Translations under genes and position numbers: made by a program | In this document: positions 9,637 through 18,443 of the stretch, one piece after another | Numbering within the stretch: the first letter of the stretch is position 1 | Layout of the letters: each line of letters begins with the position of its first letter | Notes under the pieces: model-generated | Seen by the model: only the letters and a program-made list of their open reading frames with translations | Told to the model about the DNA's origin: nothing | Database searches by the model: none | NCBI GenBank assembly: GCA_964371055.1 | Contig: CAYJLF010000001.1 | Location: 62,001 to 126,000, forward strand | DNA from: CAYJLF01 sp964371055 | GTDB taxonomy: Bacteria > Eisenbacteria > RBG-16-71-46 > CAIMUX01 | Length of the DNA stretch: 64,000 nt | Direction: 5' to 3'

Positions 9637-9648
9637 CGGGGGACCCTC
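9628..9648 (-). terminator. Small hairpin after the first FG-GAP gene
   Basis: GAGGGTC and GACCCTC form a 7-bp stem around a 7-nt loop, 34 bp beyond the FG-GAP gene stop. There is no T tract, and the stem overlaps the -35 box of the next promoter, so it may be a weak terminator or chance pairing. Confidence 0.3.
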
Positions 9649-9682
9649 GATGAAGGCCCGGCGCCCTATGCTGCCGAGGCGC

Positions 9683-11170
9683 CTACCGTATCCACAGCAC
9701 CTTCCCGGCACGGGCCGTGCGGTCGCCATGACGGATCCAATACCAGCCGGTGGGTACATCCCGTCCCGCGCGATCCCGGCCGTCCCACGTGGCACGGAAC
9801 TGGGTGGAGGACGCGCGGGTTCCGGCCAGCGTCGTGACCAGACGCCCCTGGAGGTCGGTGACCAGGAAATCCGTGACCGGCGAAGCCCCTTCCGCGGGCG
9901 CCAGGATCGTGCAGGCGCCTCCGGAGAGCACTGTCGGGCGAGTCTGGATCTGCTCCCGGGCAGGCGCGTCCGCTTCGCTCACGTCCGAAGTCAAAAAGAG
10001 GATGTTGGGGAGGACCCGCATCGTCGAGCCGTAGAATCCGACCACGTCCAGGCCTTCGTTCTGGTCGAGGTGGCCGAGCTGTACCTTCGAGATGATGGTC
10101 GTCGGAGCTTGAACCAGCTCGAAGGTCCCGTCGCCATGACCTTCGAACACCCGAACACCCCCGGCGCCCCGGTCCGTGACGACATCCATGGTGCCGTCCT
10201 GATCCACGTCCCCGGTTGCGTGGTACAGCCCCACGATGCCTGCTATTCCTTCTCCTTGGACATACGACCCGTCCGGCTGCCGCAGGAACGTCTCAAGTCC
10301 CAGCCCATCGTGACCTGGGGTCACCGACAGGTCGGGCAGAGCGTCATCGTTGAAGTCGGCAACCCCGACATCATACCAACTGCCGTCGGATCTCTGCTCC
10401 ACCAGCGGCCACGCGAGCGAATCCGTGAACGTGCGGCCTCCCAGGTTCTCCAGAATGCCCACGGCCCGGAAGAGCTGCTCCGGCGGGCAGAACCCGTTCG
10501 GCACATTCCCCACCACCACGACATCCGGCAGGCCATCGCCGGTGGCGTCGGCGATGAGCATCTTCGTCGGTTCGATGGGGCCGCACGCCGGGTACTGAGG
10601 GGGCCACGAATTGAAGAAGTAATCATGCTCGGTGGGAGTCGGTGAGAGGCCTTCGGGTCCATTCCAGTAGATGAACAGCGAGGTCCCGCCGTCGCCAAGC
10701 GCCACGATCTCTCCCCGTCCGTCGAGGTCCAGGTCCCCAGCGGTGAGCCAAGCCGCACTCCCACCGGGCGGGTCGATCGGCGTCTCCAGCGTGAATTGCC
10801 CCGTACCGTCGTTAAGGAAGACCTTGATCGTCCCGAGGTAGAAAGAAGCGATGTCCAGAGCATCGTCGCCGTTGAAGTCACTCATCCCCAGCGACGTTGA
10901 GACGGTGGCATAGGTTCCAGCGTGAGTGAACTCCGCGTTGCCATCATTCAGCAACACGATCAGATACCCCGAGGCGACATACGCCACATCATCCACCCCA
11001 TCCCCGTTCAGATCCCCCACCGCGAAGTTGTAGGGCTCGGAGGGGATCGTCGAGTAGATCGCCTCGCCGAACCAGTCTTCGGCCAGCGCCACCACCGGCA
11101 GGGCTATGAGGCAGACCGCGGCCAGCACCAAGAGCAGGCGCGAAGCGCGGCGATCGTTTGAGTTCTTCAT
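9683..11170 (-). CDS. Secreted FG-GAP (VCBS) repeat protein with FlgD-type C-terminal domain, copy 1
   Basis: The 495-residue protein has a signal peptide (MKNSNDRRASRLLLVLAAVC, cut after ALA). At least six FG-GAP/VCBS repeats follow with Ca-binding loops such as DLNGDGVDDVAYV, DFNGDDALDIAS, DATGDGLPDVVVV and DVDQDGTMDVVT, which would form a beta-propeller. The last 75 residues (VTDLQGRLVTTL, WDGRDRAGRDVPTGWYWIR) are a FlgD-like Ig domain that in these phyla ends many exported proteins, perhaps as a sorting or anchoring tail. ATG 11170 has AAAGGAG upstream. It is a paralogue of the gene at 11275-12774 and probably lies in the same transcript, 104 bp downstream. The ligand is unknown. Confidence 0.88.
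   Translation of the reverse strand: MKNSNDRRASRLLLVLAAVCLIALPVVALAEDWFGEAIYSTIPSEPYNFAVGDLNGDGVDDVAYVASGYLIVLLNDGNAEFTHAGTYATVSTSLGMSDFNGDDALDIASFYLGTIKVFLNDGTGQFTLETPIDPPGGSAAWLTAGDLDLDGRGEIVALGDGGTSLFIYWNGPEGLSPTPTEHDYFFNSWPPQYPACGPIEPTKMLIADATGDGLPDVVVVGNVPNGFCPPEQLFRAVGILENLGGRTFTDSLAWPLVEQRSDGSWYDVGVADFNDDALPDLSVTPGHDGLGLETFLRQPDGSYVQGEGIAGIVGLYHATGDVDQDGTMDVVTDRGAGGVRVFEGHGDGTFELVQAPTTIISKVQLGHLDQNEGLDVVGFYGSTMRVLPNILFLTSDVSEADAPAREQIQTRPTVLSGGACTILAPAEGASPVTDFLVTDLQGRLVTTLAGTRASSTQFRATWDGRDRAGRDVPTGWYWIRHGDRTARAGKVLWIR
10038..10416. repeat. 379-bp exact direct repeat, copy A
   Basis: This stretch is identical base for base to 11630-12008 (offset 1592). It lies inside the 3' half of the first FG-GAP gene, and the flanking sequence of the two genes diverges at once on both sides. 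It is best read as a recent gene-conversion tract. Confidence 0.92.
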
Positions 11171-11274
11171 CTCCGTCTCCTTTCGATCCCGGGATCCGGC
11201 TGCCGTCCCCGGGGGCCCCGGGATGCCGTGATCACCAAGGTCGATCCGGGGGGAAGAGCGAAGCTACCTGGGCT

Positions 11275-12774
11275 CTAGCGTATCCACAGTACCCTGCCTC
11301 GACGGGCTCCACCCTCGCCGGACCGAATCCAATACCAGCCGGTCGGGACATCGCGTCCCGCGCGATCCCGGCCGTCCCACGTGGCACGGAACTGGGTGGA
11401 AGACGCGCGGCTAGCGGACAGTGTTGTGAGCAGACGCCCCGTGAGATCGGTCACCTGGAGCTCTGCCGTCGGCGATGATCCCGCCGCGGGCGCGAGGACC
11501 GTGCAGGCGCCGTGGGAGAGGATCGTCGGAACGACCTGGATCTGCTCCGGCGCAGGTACGGCCGCCTCCGTCACGTCCGAGGTGAGGAAGAGGATGTTGG
11601 GGAGGACGCGCATCGTCGAACCGTAGAACCCGACCACGTCCAGGCCTTCGTTCTGGTCGAGGTGGCCGAGCTGTACCTTCGAGATGATGGTCGTCGGAGC
11701 TTGAACCAGCTCGAAGGTCCCGTCGCCATGACCTTCGAACACCCGAACACCCCCGGCGCCCCGGTCCGTGACGACATCCATGGTGCCGTCCTGATCCACG
11801 TCCCCGGTTGCGTGGTACAGCCCCACGATGCCTGCTATTCCTTCTCCTTGGACATACGACCCGTCCGGCTGCCGCAGGAACGTCTCAAGTCCCAGCCCAT
11901 CGTGACCTGGGGTCACCGACAGGTCGGGCAGAGCGTCATCGTTGAAGTCGGCAACCCCGACATCATACCAACTGCCGTCGGATCTCTGCTCCACCAGCGG
12001 CCACGCGACCGACTCCGCGAACGTGCGGCCTCCCAGGTTCTCCAGGATGCCCACTGCACGGAAGATCTGCTCCGGCGGACAGAGTCCGGCATTCACGTTT
12101 CCGACGATCACAACGTCGGGCAGGCCGTCACCGGTGGCGTCGGTGATGAGCATCTTCGTCGGTTCGATGGGGCCGCACGCCGGGTACTGAGGAGGCCACG
12201 AGTTGAAGAAGAAGTCATGCTCCGTGGGAGTCAGCGAGAGGCCTTCGGGTCCATTCCAGTAGATGAACAGCGAATTCCCGGCATCACCGGCGACGATGAT
12301 CTCGCTTCGTCCGTCGACGTCGAGATCGCCGACCGCAAGCCACTGAAAGGCGTACCCGGGCGGTGTCAGGGACAGGCTTGGCACGAAACCTCCCGTCCCG
12401 TCGTTGAGGAAGACCGTCACGAGGTGGACGGTCCTGGACACGATGTCCACCGCCCCATTCCCGTCGATGTCGCCCAGTCCGAGGCACTGCGCCATGTCCG
12501 GCTGGGTCCACGATGTCAGGAGTGTACCGTCCCCCTGATTGAGCAGGACCACGAGCCGATTGGTGCCTGGCACGCTTGTCACATACGCCACATCATCCAC
12601 GCCATCCCCGTTCAGATCCCCCAGTGCGAAGTTGTGGGGCTCGGAAGGGACCGTCGAGTAAATCGCCTCGCCGAACCAATCTTCGGCCAGCACTACGACT
12701 GGAAGGGCCATGAGGCAGACTGCGGTGAGCACCGCCAACAGGCGCAGCGTGCGGTGGTCGTATGAGTTCTTCAT
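11275..12774 (-). CDS. Secreted FG-GAP (VCBS) repeat protein with FlgD-type C-terminal domain, copy 2
   Basis: This 499-residue paralogue of the downstream gene has the same plan: signal peptide (MKNSYDHRTLRLLAVLTAVC), FG-GAP repeats with DxNGDGxxD loops, and a FlgD-like tail ending in RGRVLWIR. The two proteins differ most in the second and third blades (about residues 60-150) and are identical across the 379-bp tract. ATG 12774 has the same upstream AAAGGAGACGGAG as copy 1, and the frame upstream of it is Arg/Pro-rich non-conserved sequence. A near-consensus promoter lies about 205 bp upstream. Confidence 0.88.
   Translation of the reverse strand: MKNSYDHRTLRLLAVLTAVCLMALPVVVLAEDWFGEAIYSTVPSEPHNFALGDLNGDGVDDVAYVTSVPGTNRLVVLLNQGDGTLLTSWTQPDMAQCLGLGDIDGNGAVDIVSRTVHLVTVFLNDGTGGFVPSLSLTPPGYAFQWLAVGDLDVDGRSEIIVAGDAGNSLFIYWNGPEGLSLTPTEHDFFFNSWPPQYPACGPIEPTKMLITDATGDGLPDVVIVGNVNAGLCPPEQIFRAVGILENLGGRTFAESVAWPLVEQRSDGSWYDVGVADFNDDALPDLSVTPGHDGLGLETFLRQPDGSYVQGEGIAGIVGLYHATGDVDQDGTMDVVTDRGAGGVRVFEGHGDGTFELVQAPTTIISKVQLGHLDQNEGLDVVGFYGSTMRVLPNILFLTSDVTEAAVPAPEQIQVVPTILSHGACTVLAPAAGSSPTAELQVTDLTGRLLTTLSASRASSTQFRATWDGRDRAGRDVPTGWYWIRSGEGGARRGRVLWIR
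11630..12008. repeat. 379-bp exact direct repeat, copy B
   Basis: Partner of 10038-10416. Single-base differences (11629 and 12009) bound the identical tract on both sides. Confidence 0.92.
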
Positions 12775-13203
12775 CTCCGTCTCCTTTCGATCCCGGGATC
12801 CGGCTCGACGTCTCGGACGCGGGCGCGCGGATTCCGACGGGCAGGGCTCTTCCCTGGAGACCGGAACCTGCCGGCCACAAGAACGGGCCAGAATCCGGGG
12901 CATGGCCATCTCGGCCCTCCCATCATCCCGAGCGGTACGGCGCGCACACGGGAGCCAGCAATCGAACGGCGACGGTCACAGTGTAGAATCACACCTCAGG
13001 CCATGTCAATAACTACGCGTTGATGCACACTATTTGTCATCCACGACACCGCCGCCGGAACGGCGATCCCTGTCGAAGCGGCAGCCCCCGACCGGCAACC
13101 TCGCTCACGCGTTGCGTCTGCCGGACCGGCTCGCCCATACTCCTCGCGGCCCCGGCGGAGGCGCCGGCAGGAAAGGAATAAACACGGGAGGGCTGCGAAC
13201 GTC
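12775..13203. other. 429-bp intergenic region between divergent genes
   Basis: The region separates the FG-GAP gene (minus) from the glycosyltransferase gene (plus). The part from about 12975 to 13035 is markedly richer in A/T than its surroundings and holds the FG-GAP promoter. I see no gene, and no clear plus-strand promoter. GGGAGGG at 13186-13192 is the likely ribosome site of the plus-strand gene. Confidence 0.6.
12980..13009 (-). promoter_or_regulatory. Sigma-70 promoter of the FG-GAP gene pair
   Basis: Consensus TTGACA (13009-13004) and TACACT (12985-12980) are separated by 18 bp. The leader would be about 200 nt, long enough for regulation, though no riboswitch fold was recognised. 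Confidence 0.75.
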
Positions 13204-14586
13204 GTGCGGCGAAGGATCTGGATTCCCCTCGTTCTCCTTCTCATCGTCGTGCGGTGGGCGCTTCTCGTGCACCCGGGGTACGTGGCCGACACCAACGCCT
13301 ACAAGCGTTGGGCGCTCCGAGCGGCCCAGCACGGGATCGGCGGGATCTACGAGACCTCGGACATGGACTACCCGCCGCTCTACGCCTGGATCCTCTACCC
13401 GCTGGGGAAGGCGGCGCAGGCAATCGACCCCGAGGGGGCCGAGGCGATGCGCGACGGGCAACACCTGACCGTGCTGGTCAAGCTGCCGCCGCTTCTCTTC
13501 GACCTGGCCCTGGCGTGGCTCCTCGCACTCCTCGGGCGTCGCGTCGAGGCCTCCCGGTCCCGGAAGGGGCCACCCTGGAGGTGGATCCTCCCCGGAGCCT
13601 ACCTGTTCAACCCGGCGGTCGTCTTCGACACGGGGTACTGGGGCCAGCCCGACTGCATCCACTCGTTCTTCGTGCTGGCGGCCTTTCTCAGTATCGCCAC
13701 GAGAGGAACGGGCGGGTCGCAAACCGCCTGGCGGGCCTGGGTTCTGCTGGCGCTCGCCACGCTCATGAAGCCGCTCGGGGCACCCTTCTTTCCGCTCCTC
13801 CTCGCGCTCAGTCTCTGGTGGCACGGGCGGAGGGCCACGGCGATCGGGATCGGAGCCGCCCTGGCCGCCACGGTCGTCGTCTTCCTGCCGTTCATCCTGA
13901 CCGGCCGAACGGGATCGGTCTTCCAGCGTGTGGTCGGAGACGTCGACCTGATGGCCTATACCTCCGTCAACGCTCACAATCTCTGGTGGGCGCTCGGCGC
14001 GTGGAAGCCCGCCGACCAGCCGTGGCTCGGTCCGTTCACTCTGACTCACCTGGGACTGGCGCTCTTCCTCGGCGTCTACGCGGCGATCCTGCACCGCGTC
14101 CTCCGGGCGGGACGGGAGCCGAACCGGCGCGAGCCAGAGCCCCGGGTTTCACTCCTGCTCGCCCTGGGCGTCGCCTTCTCGTTCTTCATGCTCTCGACCC
14201 ACATGCACGAGAACCACCTCTTCCTGGCCCTGCCGTTCGCGATCGCGCTGCTGCCGTTCGAGGCCGGGAGAGGACGCGGCTTCGCGTGGCTGGCCGGCCT
14301 GCTGACGGTCGGCGTCCTCATCAACCTGGCCACGCACGACCCCTGGCTCGCGCAGCGGGCCCCGCTCAACCTGGGTGGCTCGACGGGAGTGTTGAACCCG
14401 CACTTCAGGCGCCCCTACGCCGGGGTCGAGTTGACTCTCATCTGGATCGGCACGCTGCTGAACCTGGCGGTCTACGCCGTCTTCCTTTTCAGGCTGCTGC
14501 GGCAGGACCGGCTTTTCAGCGCGCTGCCAGGATCTCCGCCATCTGCTCCGCGTTCTGGGCCGCCTGGCCGGCGTGGCAGTTGTTGA
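13204..14586 (+). CDS. Multi-pass GT-C family glycosyltransferase
   Basis: The 460-residue protein has about ten hydrophobic helices. The first loop carries DTNAYKRWA and DMDYPPLYAW, followed by FNPAVVFDTGYWGQPD and THMHENHLFLALPF. These motifs match the GT-C fold mannosyl/glucosyltransferases (ALG6/PIG-M-like, DUF2029/GT87 relatives), which take sugars from polyprenyl-phosphate donors. The loop Asp is the likely catalytic residue. The acceptor is unknown. Translation starts at GTG 13204 with GGGAGGG about 11 bp upstream. The last 24 codons are Pro/Gly/Ser-rich and overlap the converging DUF72 gene by 71 bp. Confidence 0.8.
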   Translation: MRRRIWIPLVLLLIVVRWALLVHPGYVADTNAYKRWALRAAQHGIGGIYETSDMDYPPLYAWILYPLGKAAQAIDPEGAEAMRDGQHLTVLVKLPPLLFDLALAWLLALLGRRVEASRSRKGPPWRWILPGAYLFNPAVVFDTGYWGQPDCIHSFFVLAAFLSIATRGTGGSQTAWRAWVLLALATLMKPLGAPFFPLLLALSLWWHGRRATAIGIGAALAATVVVFLPFILTGRTGSVFQRVVGDVDLMAYTSVNAHNLWWALGAWKPADQPWLGPFTLTHLGLALFLGVYAAILHRVLRAGREPNRREPEPRVSLLLALGVAFSFFMLSTHMHENHLFLALPFAIALLPFEAGRGRGFAWLAGLLTVGVLINLATHDPWLAQRAPLNLGGSTGVLNPHFRRPYAGVELTLIWIGTLLNLAVYAVFLFRLLRQDRLFSALPGSPPSAPRSGPPGRRGSC

Positions 14587-15283
14587 AGAAGACGAACGTG
14601 TCGCGACTCCTTTGATCCAGCTCCCGGATCGCGTCGGCCCACTCCTGTAGTTCCCGGTCGGAGTAGAGGTAGTCGTACCGGTCCCCCTCCCCTCCCCACC
14701 AGTCGCGCGCGTTGCGCCCGTGGAACCGCACGTAACCGACCGGACCGGTCGGGCGCACGATCGGCGGAAAGAGCCCGCGAAGGCGAGGTTCGTCCACGGC
14801 GCAGAACCCGAATCCCAGCTCATCGAGAAGTTCGAACGTCGAGCGACGCGCCCACGAGGCATGGCGGAACTCCACGAAGACCGGCCGTCCTCCGAGGGCG
14901 GGTCCGAGCCGGCGCAGATAGGTCCGACTCTCATCGTCCGCTTTGAACCGGTACGGGAACTGGGCGAGGACGCCGGCCAGCTTGCCGGCCCGCTCCAGCG
15001 GCTCGAGGAGCGCGGAGAAGGCCGCGAAGAGCTGGGGATCCTCGGTCAACTCGTGGGTCACAGCACCCGGCGCCTTGACGGTGAAGCGAAACTCCGCCGG
15101 CGTCACCTCCGCCATCCTCGATGTCACCTCGGGGCGCGGGAGGCGATAGTAGGTGGCGTTGATTTCGACCGCCTGGAACCGCCGGGCATAGAGGCCGAGC
15201 ATCTCCTTGGCGGCGGTGCCGGGTGGATAGAACGGCCCGACCCAGTCGCGAAAGCTGTACCCGGAGGTTCCGATGTGGATCAT
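14516..15283 (-). CDS. DUF72 family protein (YecE-like)
   Basis: The 255-residue protein is a TIM-barrel DUF72 member: it starts MIHIGTSGYSFRDWVGPFYP and has VEINATYYRLP, FRFTVKAPGAVTH, VFVEFRHASW and YVRFHGRN. It ends with a helix holding FVFFNNCHAGQAAQNA. The biochemical role of DUF72 is not established (the E. coli member is YecE). ATG 15283 overlaps the dctM stop by 4 bp (ATGA), so it is the last gene of the TRAP operon and translationally coupled, although no functional link to TRAP transport is known. Confidence 0.92.
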   Translation of the reverse strand: MIHIGTSGYSFRDWVGPFYPPGTAAKEMLGLYARRFQAVEINATYYRLPRPEVTSRMAEVTPAEFRFTVKAPGAVTHELTEDPQLFAAFSALLEPLERAGKLAGVLAQFPYRFKADDESRTYLRRLGPALGGRPVFVEFRHASWARRSTFELLDELGFGFCAVDEPRLRGLFPPIVRPTGPVGYVRFHGRNARDWWGGEGDRYDYLYSDRELQEWADAIRELDQRSRDTFVFFNNCHAGQAAQNAEQMAEILAAR

Positions 15284-16593
15284 CGGACCGGGATCCAACG
15301 CAGCAGCACTAGCGAGAGATCCGGCAGGTAGGTCACGAAGAGGAGGGCGATCAAGAGCATCCCCAGCCACGGCAGCGATGCCTGGTAGACCTCCACCAGA
15401 GGGCGCCGGAAGCGGAAGGCGGAGATGAAGAGATTCAAGCCGACCGGAGGGGTGAGATACCCGATCTCCAGGTTGGTCAGGAAGATGATCCCCAGGTGAA
15501 TGAGGCTGACATCGTACTCGCGGGCGAGAGGGACGATCAGGGGGACGACGACGATCAGCGCGGAGAAGATGTCCATCAGACAGCCGACGATCAGAAGGAG
15601 AATGTTGAGCGCGAGGAGGAAGACGAGCCGGTTGTCGATGAGGCCACGGCACCACTCCAGGAGCATCATCGGGACGCCGGCGTCGACGATGAAATTCGTC
15701 ATGCCGAGCGCGGCGCCGAGGATGATCAGGATGCCGCCGACGAGGGTCATCCCCTCCGCCACGATGGCCGGAAGCCTCCGAAGCGGCAGATCACGATGCA
15801 CGAAGAACTCGATGATGAGCGCGTAGAGCGCGGTCACCGCCGCCGCCTCCATCACCGTCAGCTTTCCGCCGTAGATCCCGCCCAGGACGATGATCGGCAG
15901 CGGGATCTCCCAGATCGCGCCCCGCGCCGCCAAGGCCAGCTCTCCCCAGCGGAACGGCGGCCGTTCCACCCGACGCGACCGCCCCTCCCGCCAGCAGAGA
16001 AGGGAGAGCATCAGGATGATGAAGATGCCGGGGAGGATGCCGGCGAGGAAAAGACGGTCGACCGAAGGAGAGTCGATCGGGTCGAGGGTGAGGCCGCCCG
16101 CGGCCGAGGTCGCGACGTAGCTGTAGAGGATGAGCGGAAGGCTGGGAGGAAAGAGGAGCCCCAGGCTTCCGGTCGTGGTCAGAAGGCCGAGCGAGAAGCG
16201 ATCGGAGTACCGCTCGCGCAAGAGCGCCGGAAGCAGCAATCCTCCCATGGCGATGATCGTCACGCCGCTCGCGCCGGTGAAGGCGGTCAGGACGGCCGAG
16301 GCGAGCATCGCGACGACGGCGAGGCCGCCCGGGACCCAGCCGAGCAGCGCACGCGTCAACCGCACCAGCCGCTCGGGAGTCCGTCCCTCGGCAAAGACAT
16401 ACCCGGCGAAGGTGAAGAGCGGAATCGAGACGAGCACCGGGGAGGCCGCGAGCCGGGTCATCTCCGAGATCACCGCCGCCGAGGAGATCCCCTGCAGCTT
16501 GAAGGCGACCAGCGCCACCAGGGCGAGGACGGTGAAGAGCGGCGCCCCGGCCAGCGCATAGAGGATGACTCCGAGGACGAGGGCGAGCGTCAT
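15280..16593 (-). CDS. dctM: TRAP transporter large membrane subunit DctM
   Basis: DctM is the ion-coupled translocation subunit of tripartite ATP-independent periplasmic (TRAP) carriers. The 437 residues are almost wholly hydrophobic with about 12 helices. They show the family's GASGVTIIAMGGLLLPAL, SLGLLFPPSLPLILY and NLEIGYLTPPVGLNLF, the paired half-helix signatures. It follows dctQ with a 4-bp overlap and precedes the DUF72 gene with another. Substrate cannot be read from this subunit. TatT-associated carriers are thought to take hydrophobic ligands. Confidence 0.96.
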   Translation of the reverse strand: MTLALVLGVILYALAGAPLFTVLALVALVAFKLQGISSAAVISEMTRLAASPVLVSIPLFTFAGYVFAEGRTPERLVRLTRALLGWVPGGLAVVAMLASAVLTAFTGASGVTIIAMGGLLLPALLRERYSDRFSLGLLTTTGSLGLLFPPSLPLILYSYVATSAAGGLTLDPIDSPSVDRLFLAGILPGIFIILMLSLLCWREGRSRRVERPPFRWGELALAARGAIWEIPLPIIVLGGIYGGKLTVMEAAAVTALYALIIEFFVHRDLPLRRLPAIVAEGMTLVGGILIILGAALGMTNFIVDAGVPMMLLEWCRGLIDNRLVFLLALNILLLIVGCLMDIFSALIVVVPLIVPLAREYDVSLIHLGIIFLTNLEIGYLTPPVGLNLFISAFRFRRPLVEVYQASLPWLGMLLIALLFVTYLPDLSLVLLRWIPVR

Positions 16594-17357
16594 GATCCAC
16601 CCGCTCCGGGTCCTGCGGCCGGGACCGCGCCTGGGACCTCCGCCGAGACCGCATCGGGGGTCGAGTCCGGGGTCACGTCGGGACCGTCCGCCGGGGACGG
16701 ACTGTCGGCCGGGAGCGGATCCGGCGTCACGGGATGCGCGGCTGCCAGGGTTGCGGCATCACCCGGACCCTCGGGATCGATCCCCTGCACCGCGACCACG
16801 AGAAAGCGAAAGGCGAGGAACACGAAGCCGAAGAAGAGGATGCTGTGCGCGACCCAGGTCGGGACCCCGGGGAGGGCCTCACCTCCGAACTCCCGCTCCT
16901 GGTTCAAATAGACGATCGCTCCATTCGCCAGCACGGCCGAGACCACGGCGGCCCCGGCGAACGCGGCCCGCTTGATCGCGCTGCGGAGGCGCGGCTTGAG
17001 GAGGAGCGGCACCGCATCGATCGCGACGTGGCGCGCCCGGCCGGTCGCCGCCAGCGCCCCGAGAAACGCGATCCAGAGGACCACGTGGCGGGCCAGAGGG
17101 TCGATCCAGATGATCCCGCGATGCAGCACGTTCCTGAGGATGATCTGCAACACGGAGGCGAAGAGGATGGTGAGGAAGAGCAGCGTGAGGACCACGCGCT
17201 CGAGGCCGCGTTCCGCGCCGGCCAGGCGATCCGCCCCCCATCGCCGCAGCGCGAGGAAACGAACGGCCAGCCCCAGAGCGAAGAGCAGGGCCAGCGCCAG
17301 GTAGAAGTCCCGTCCCGGACTCAGCCAAGGGAGGAACTGGCCGCTCGTCTCCGGCAT
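16590..17357 (-). CDS. dctQ: TRAP transporter small membrane subunit DctQ
   Basis: The 255-residue protein has the four-helix DctQ plan with an extra N-terminal hydrophobic segment (about 17-36). The core runs from ERVVLTLLFLTILFASVLQI through WIDPLARHVVLWIAFLGALAATGRARHVAID to a last helix near 175-195. DctQ binds DctM in the inner membrane. The C-terminal 60 residues are Pro/Ala/Asp-rich, absent from typical DctQ, and face the cytosol or are unstructured. No strong ribosome site is seen; it follows dctP after 15 bp. Confidence 0.92.
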   Translation of the reverse strand: MPETSGQFLPWLSPGRDFYLALALLFALGLAVRFLALRRWGADRLAGAERGLERVVLTLLFLTILFASVLQIILRNVLHRGIIWIDPLARHVVLWIAFLGALAATGRARHVAIDAVPLLLKPRLRSAIKRAAFAGAAVVSAVLANGAIVYLNQEREFGGEALPGVPTWVAHSILFFGFVFLAFRFLVVAVQGIDPEGPGDAATLAAAHPVTPDPLPADSPSPADGPDVTPDSTPDAVSAEVPGAVPAAGPGAGGS

Positions 17358-17372
17358 CGTTCCGATCTCGGA

Positions 17373-18443
17373 TCAGCGCGTAGCGTCGCTTCCGGCCGCG
17401 CGCCGGTGCTCCTCGAGCACCGCCAGCACCCGGTCGAGCGTCGCCTGGTCGTAGAGCTGCCCCACCAGCTTGGACCGCACCGACTCCCCGAGCCGCCGGA
17501 ACGACTCGACCTCGGATGCCGGCGGGGGGAGCGACTGCACGCCGTTCTCCCGGATCACCTCCATGCTTCTCTGGTTGTCGGCCGTGGTGGCCGCGGCGAG
17601 CTCGGCGAACCACTTCGCGCAGGCGTCCCGCACGATCGCCTGCTGCTCGGGAGGGATGCGGTTCCACGCTTCGTTGGTCACGACCACCGCCCCGATGCTG
17701 TGCGTGAGAGGCAGGTCGATCGTGTACCGCACCCGCGTGAACCACTGCAACGCGATGCAGGCCAGGGGGGTGATGTAGACCGTGGAGATGATGCCGGTCT
17801 GCAGGGAGGTCAGCACGTCGGTCACCGCCAGGGGGATGGCGCTCACCCCCGCGGCCTCCATGAACGCCTGCGCCAGAGGATCTCCCTCCCAGATCCACAC
17901 CTTCTGCGTCTTCAGCTCGGCGGTGGTGACGACCGGGTTCTTGCTGTAGAGGTAGACGAATCCGACCTCCGCCCAACCCAGGAGGGTGTAGCCGGCATCC
18001 CGCAGTCTCTCCTCGAAAACCGGATCCATCGCCGCGTGGACCGCGGCCAGCTCGGACGGATCGCGTAAGAGAAACGGCAGCTCCAGCACGCGAAGGCTGG
18101 GCGCGATCTCGCCCAGCCCGACGCCGGTGAGTCCGCCACCCTGCAGCTGGCCGGTGCGGATCTTCCGCAGCACGACCTGCTCGTCACCCTGGATGCCGCC
18201 CGGGTAGAAACGGAGGCCGACGCCTCCCTCGGTCCGCTCACGGATCTCCGCGTCGAGCTTCGCCATCATGTTCATCCAGGTCGAGCCCTCCGGCGCCAAG
18301 GTCGCGATCTTGAGTTCGACCTTGGGCCGCTTCGAGCTCTGGGCACCGACCGGGGACGCCGACAGCACGAAGAGAGCGCTCCCGGCGAGGAGCGCGAGCG
18401 CGAGACCTCCCCGCGGCATCAGACGTTCTCTAGAAGAACTCAT
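17373..18443 (-). CDS. dctP: TRAP transporter periplasmic substrate-binding protein DctP
   Basis: DctP captures the solute in the periplasm and delivers it to DctQM. The 356 residues begin with a signal peptide (LALALLAGSALFVLSASPVGA), then LKIATLAPEGSTWMNMM and ELPFLLRDPSELAAV. The ligand-contact region follows, with YLYSKNPVVTTAELKTQKVWIWEGDP and the terminal-half landmark HSIGAVVVTNEAWNRIPPEQQ. ATG 18443 has GGAGAAAAG upstream and overlaps tatT by 14 bp. An in-frame ATG at 18419 is less likely. The family's carboxylate-binding Arg is not clearly in place, in keeping with TatT-linked TatP proteins. Confidence 0.93.
   Translation of the reverse strand: MSSSRERLMPRGGLALALLAGSALFVLSASPVGAQSSKRPKVELKIATLAPEGSTWMNMMAKLDAEIRERTEGGVGLRFYPGGIQGDEQVVLRKIRTGQLQGGGLTGVGLGEIAPSLRVLELPFLLRDPSELAAVHAAMDPVFEERLRDAGYTLLGWAEVGFVYLYSKNPVVTTAELKTQKVWIWEGDPLAQAFMEAAGVSAIPLAVTDVLTSLQTGIISTVYITPLACIALQWFTRVRYTIDLPLTHSIGAVVVTNEAWNRIPPEQQAIVRDACAKWFAELAAATTADNQRSMEVIRENGVQSLPPPASEVESFRRLGESVRSKLVGQLYDQATLDRVLAVLEEHRRAAGSDATR

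Noticed and set aside
10038..12008. 379-bp repeat as an insertion sequence or transposon end
   Set aside because: It lies inside homologous coding frames at the same place in each, with no inverted repeats, target duplications or transposase.
11512..12765. 417-codon plus-strand frame opposite the second FG-GAP gene
   Set aside because: It lies wholly antisense to a gene with signal peptide, repeats, promoter and ribosome site.
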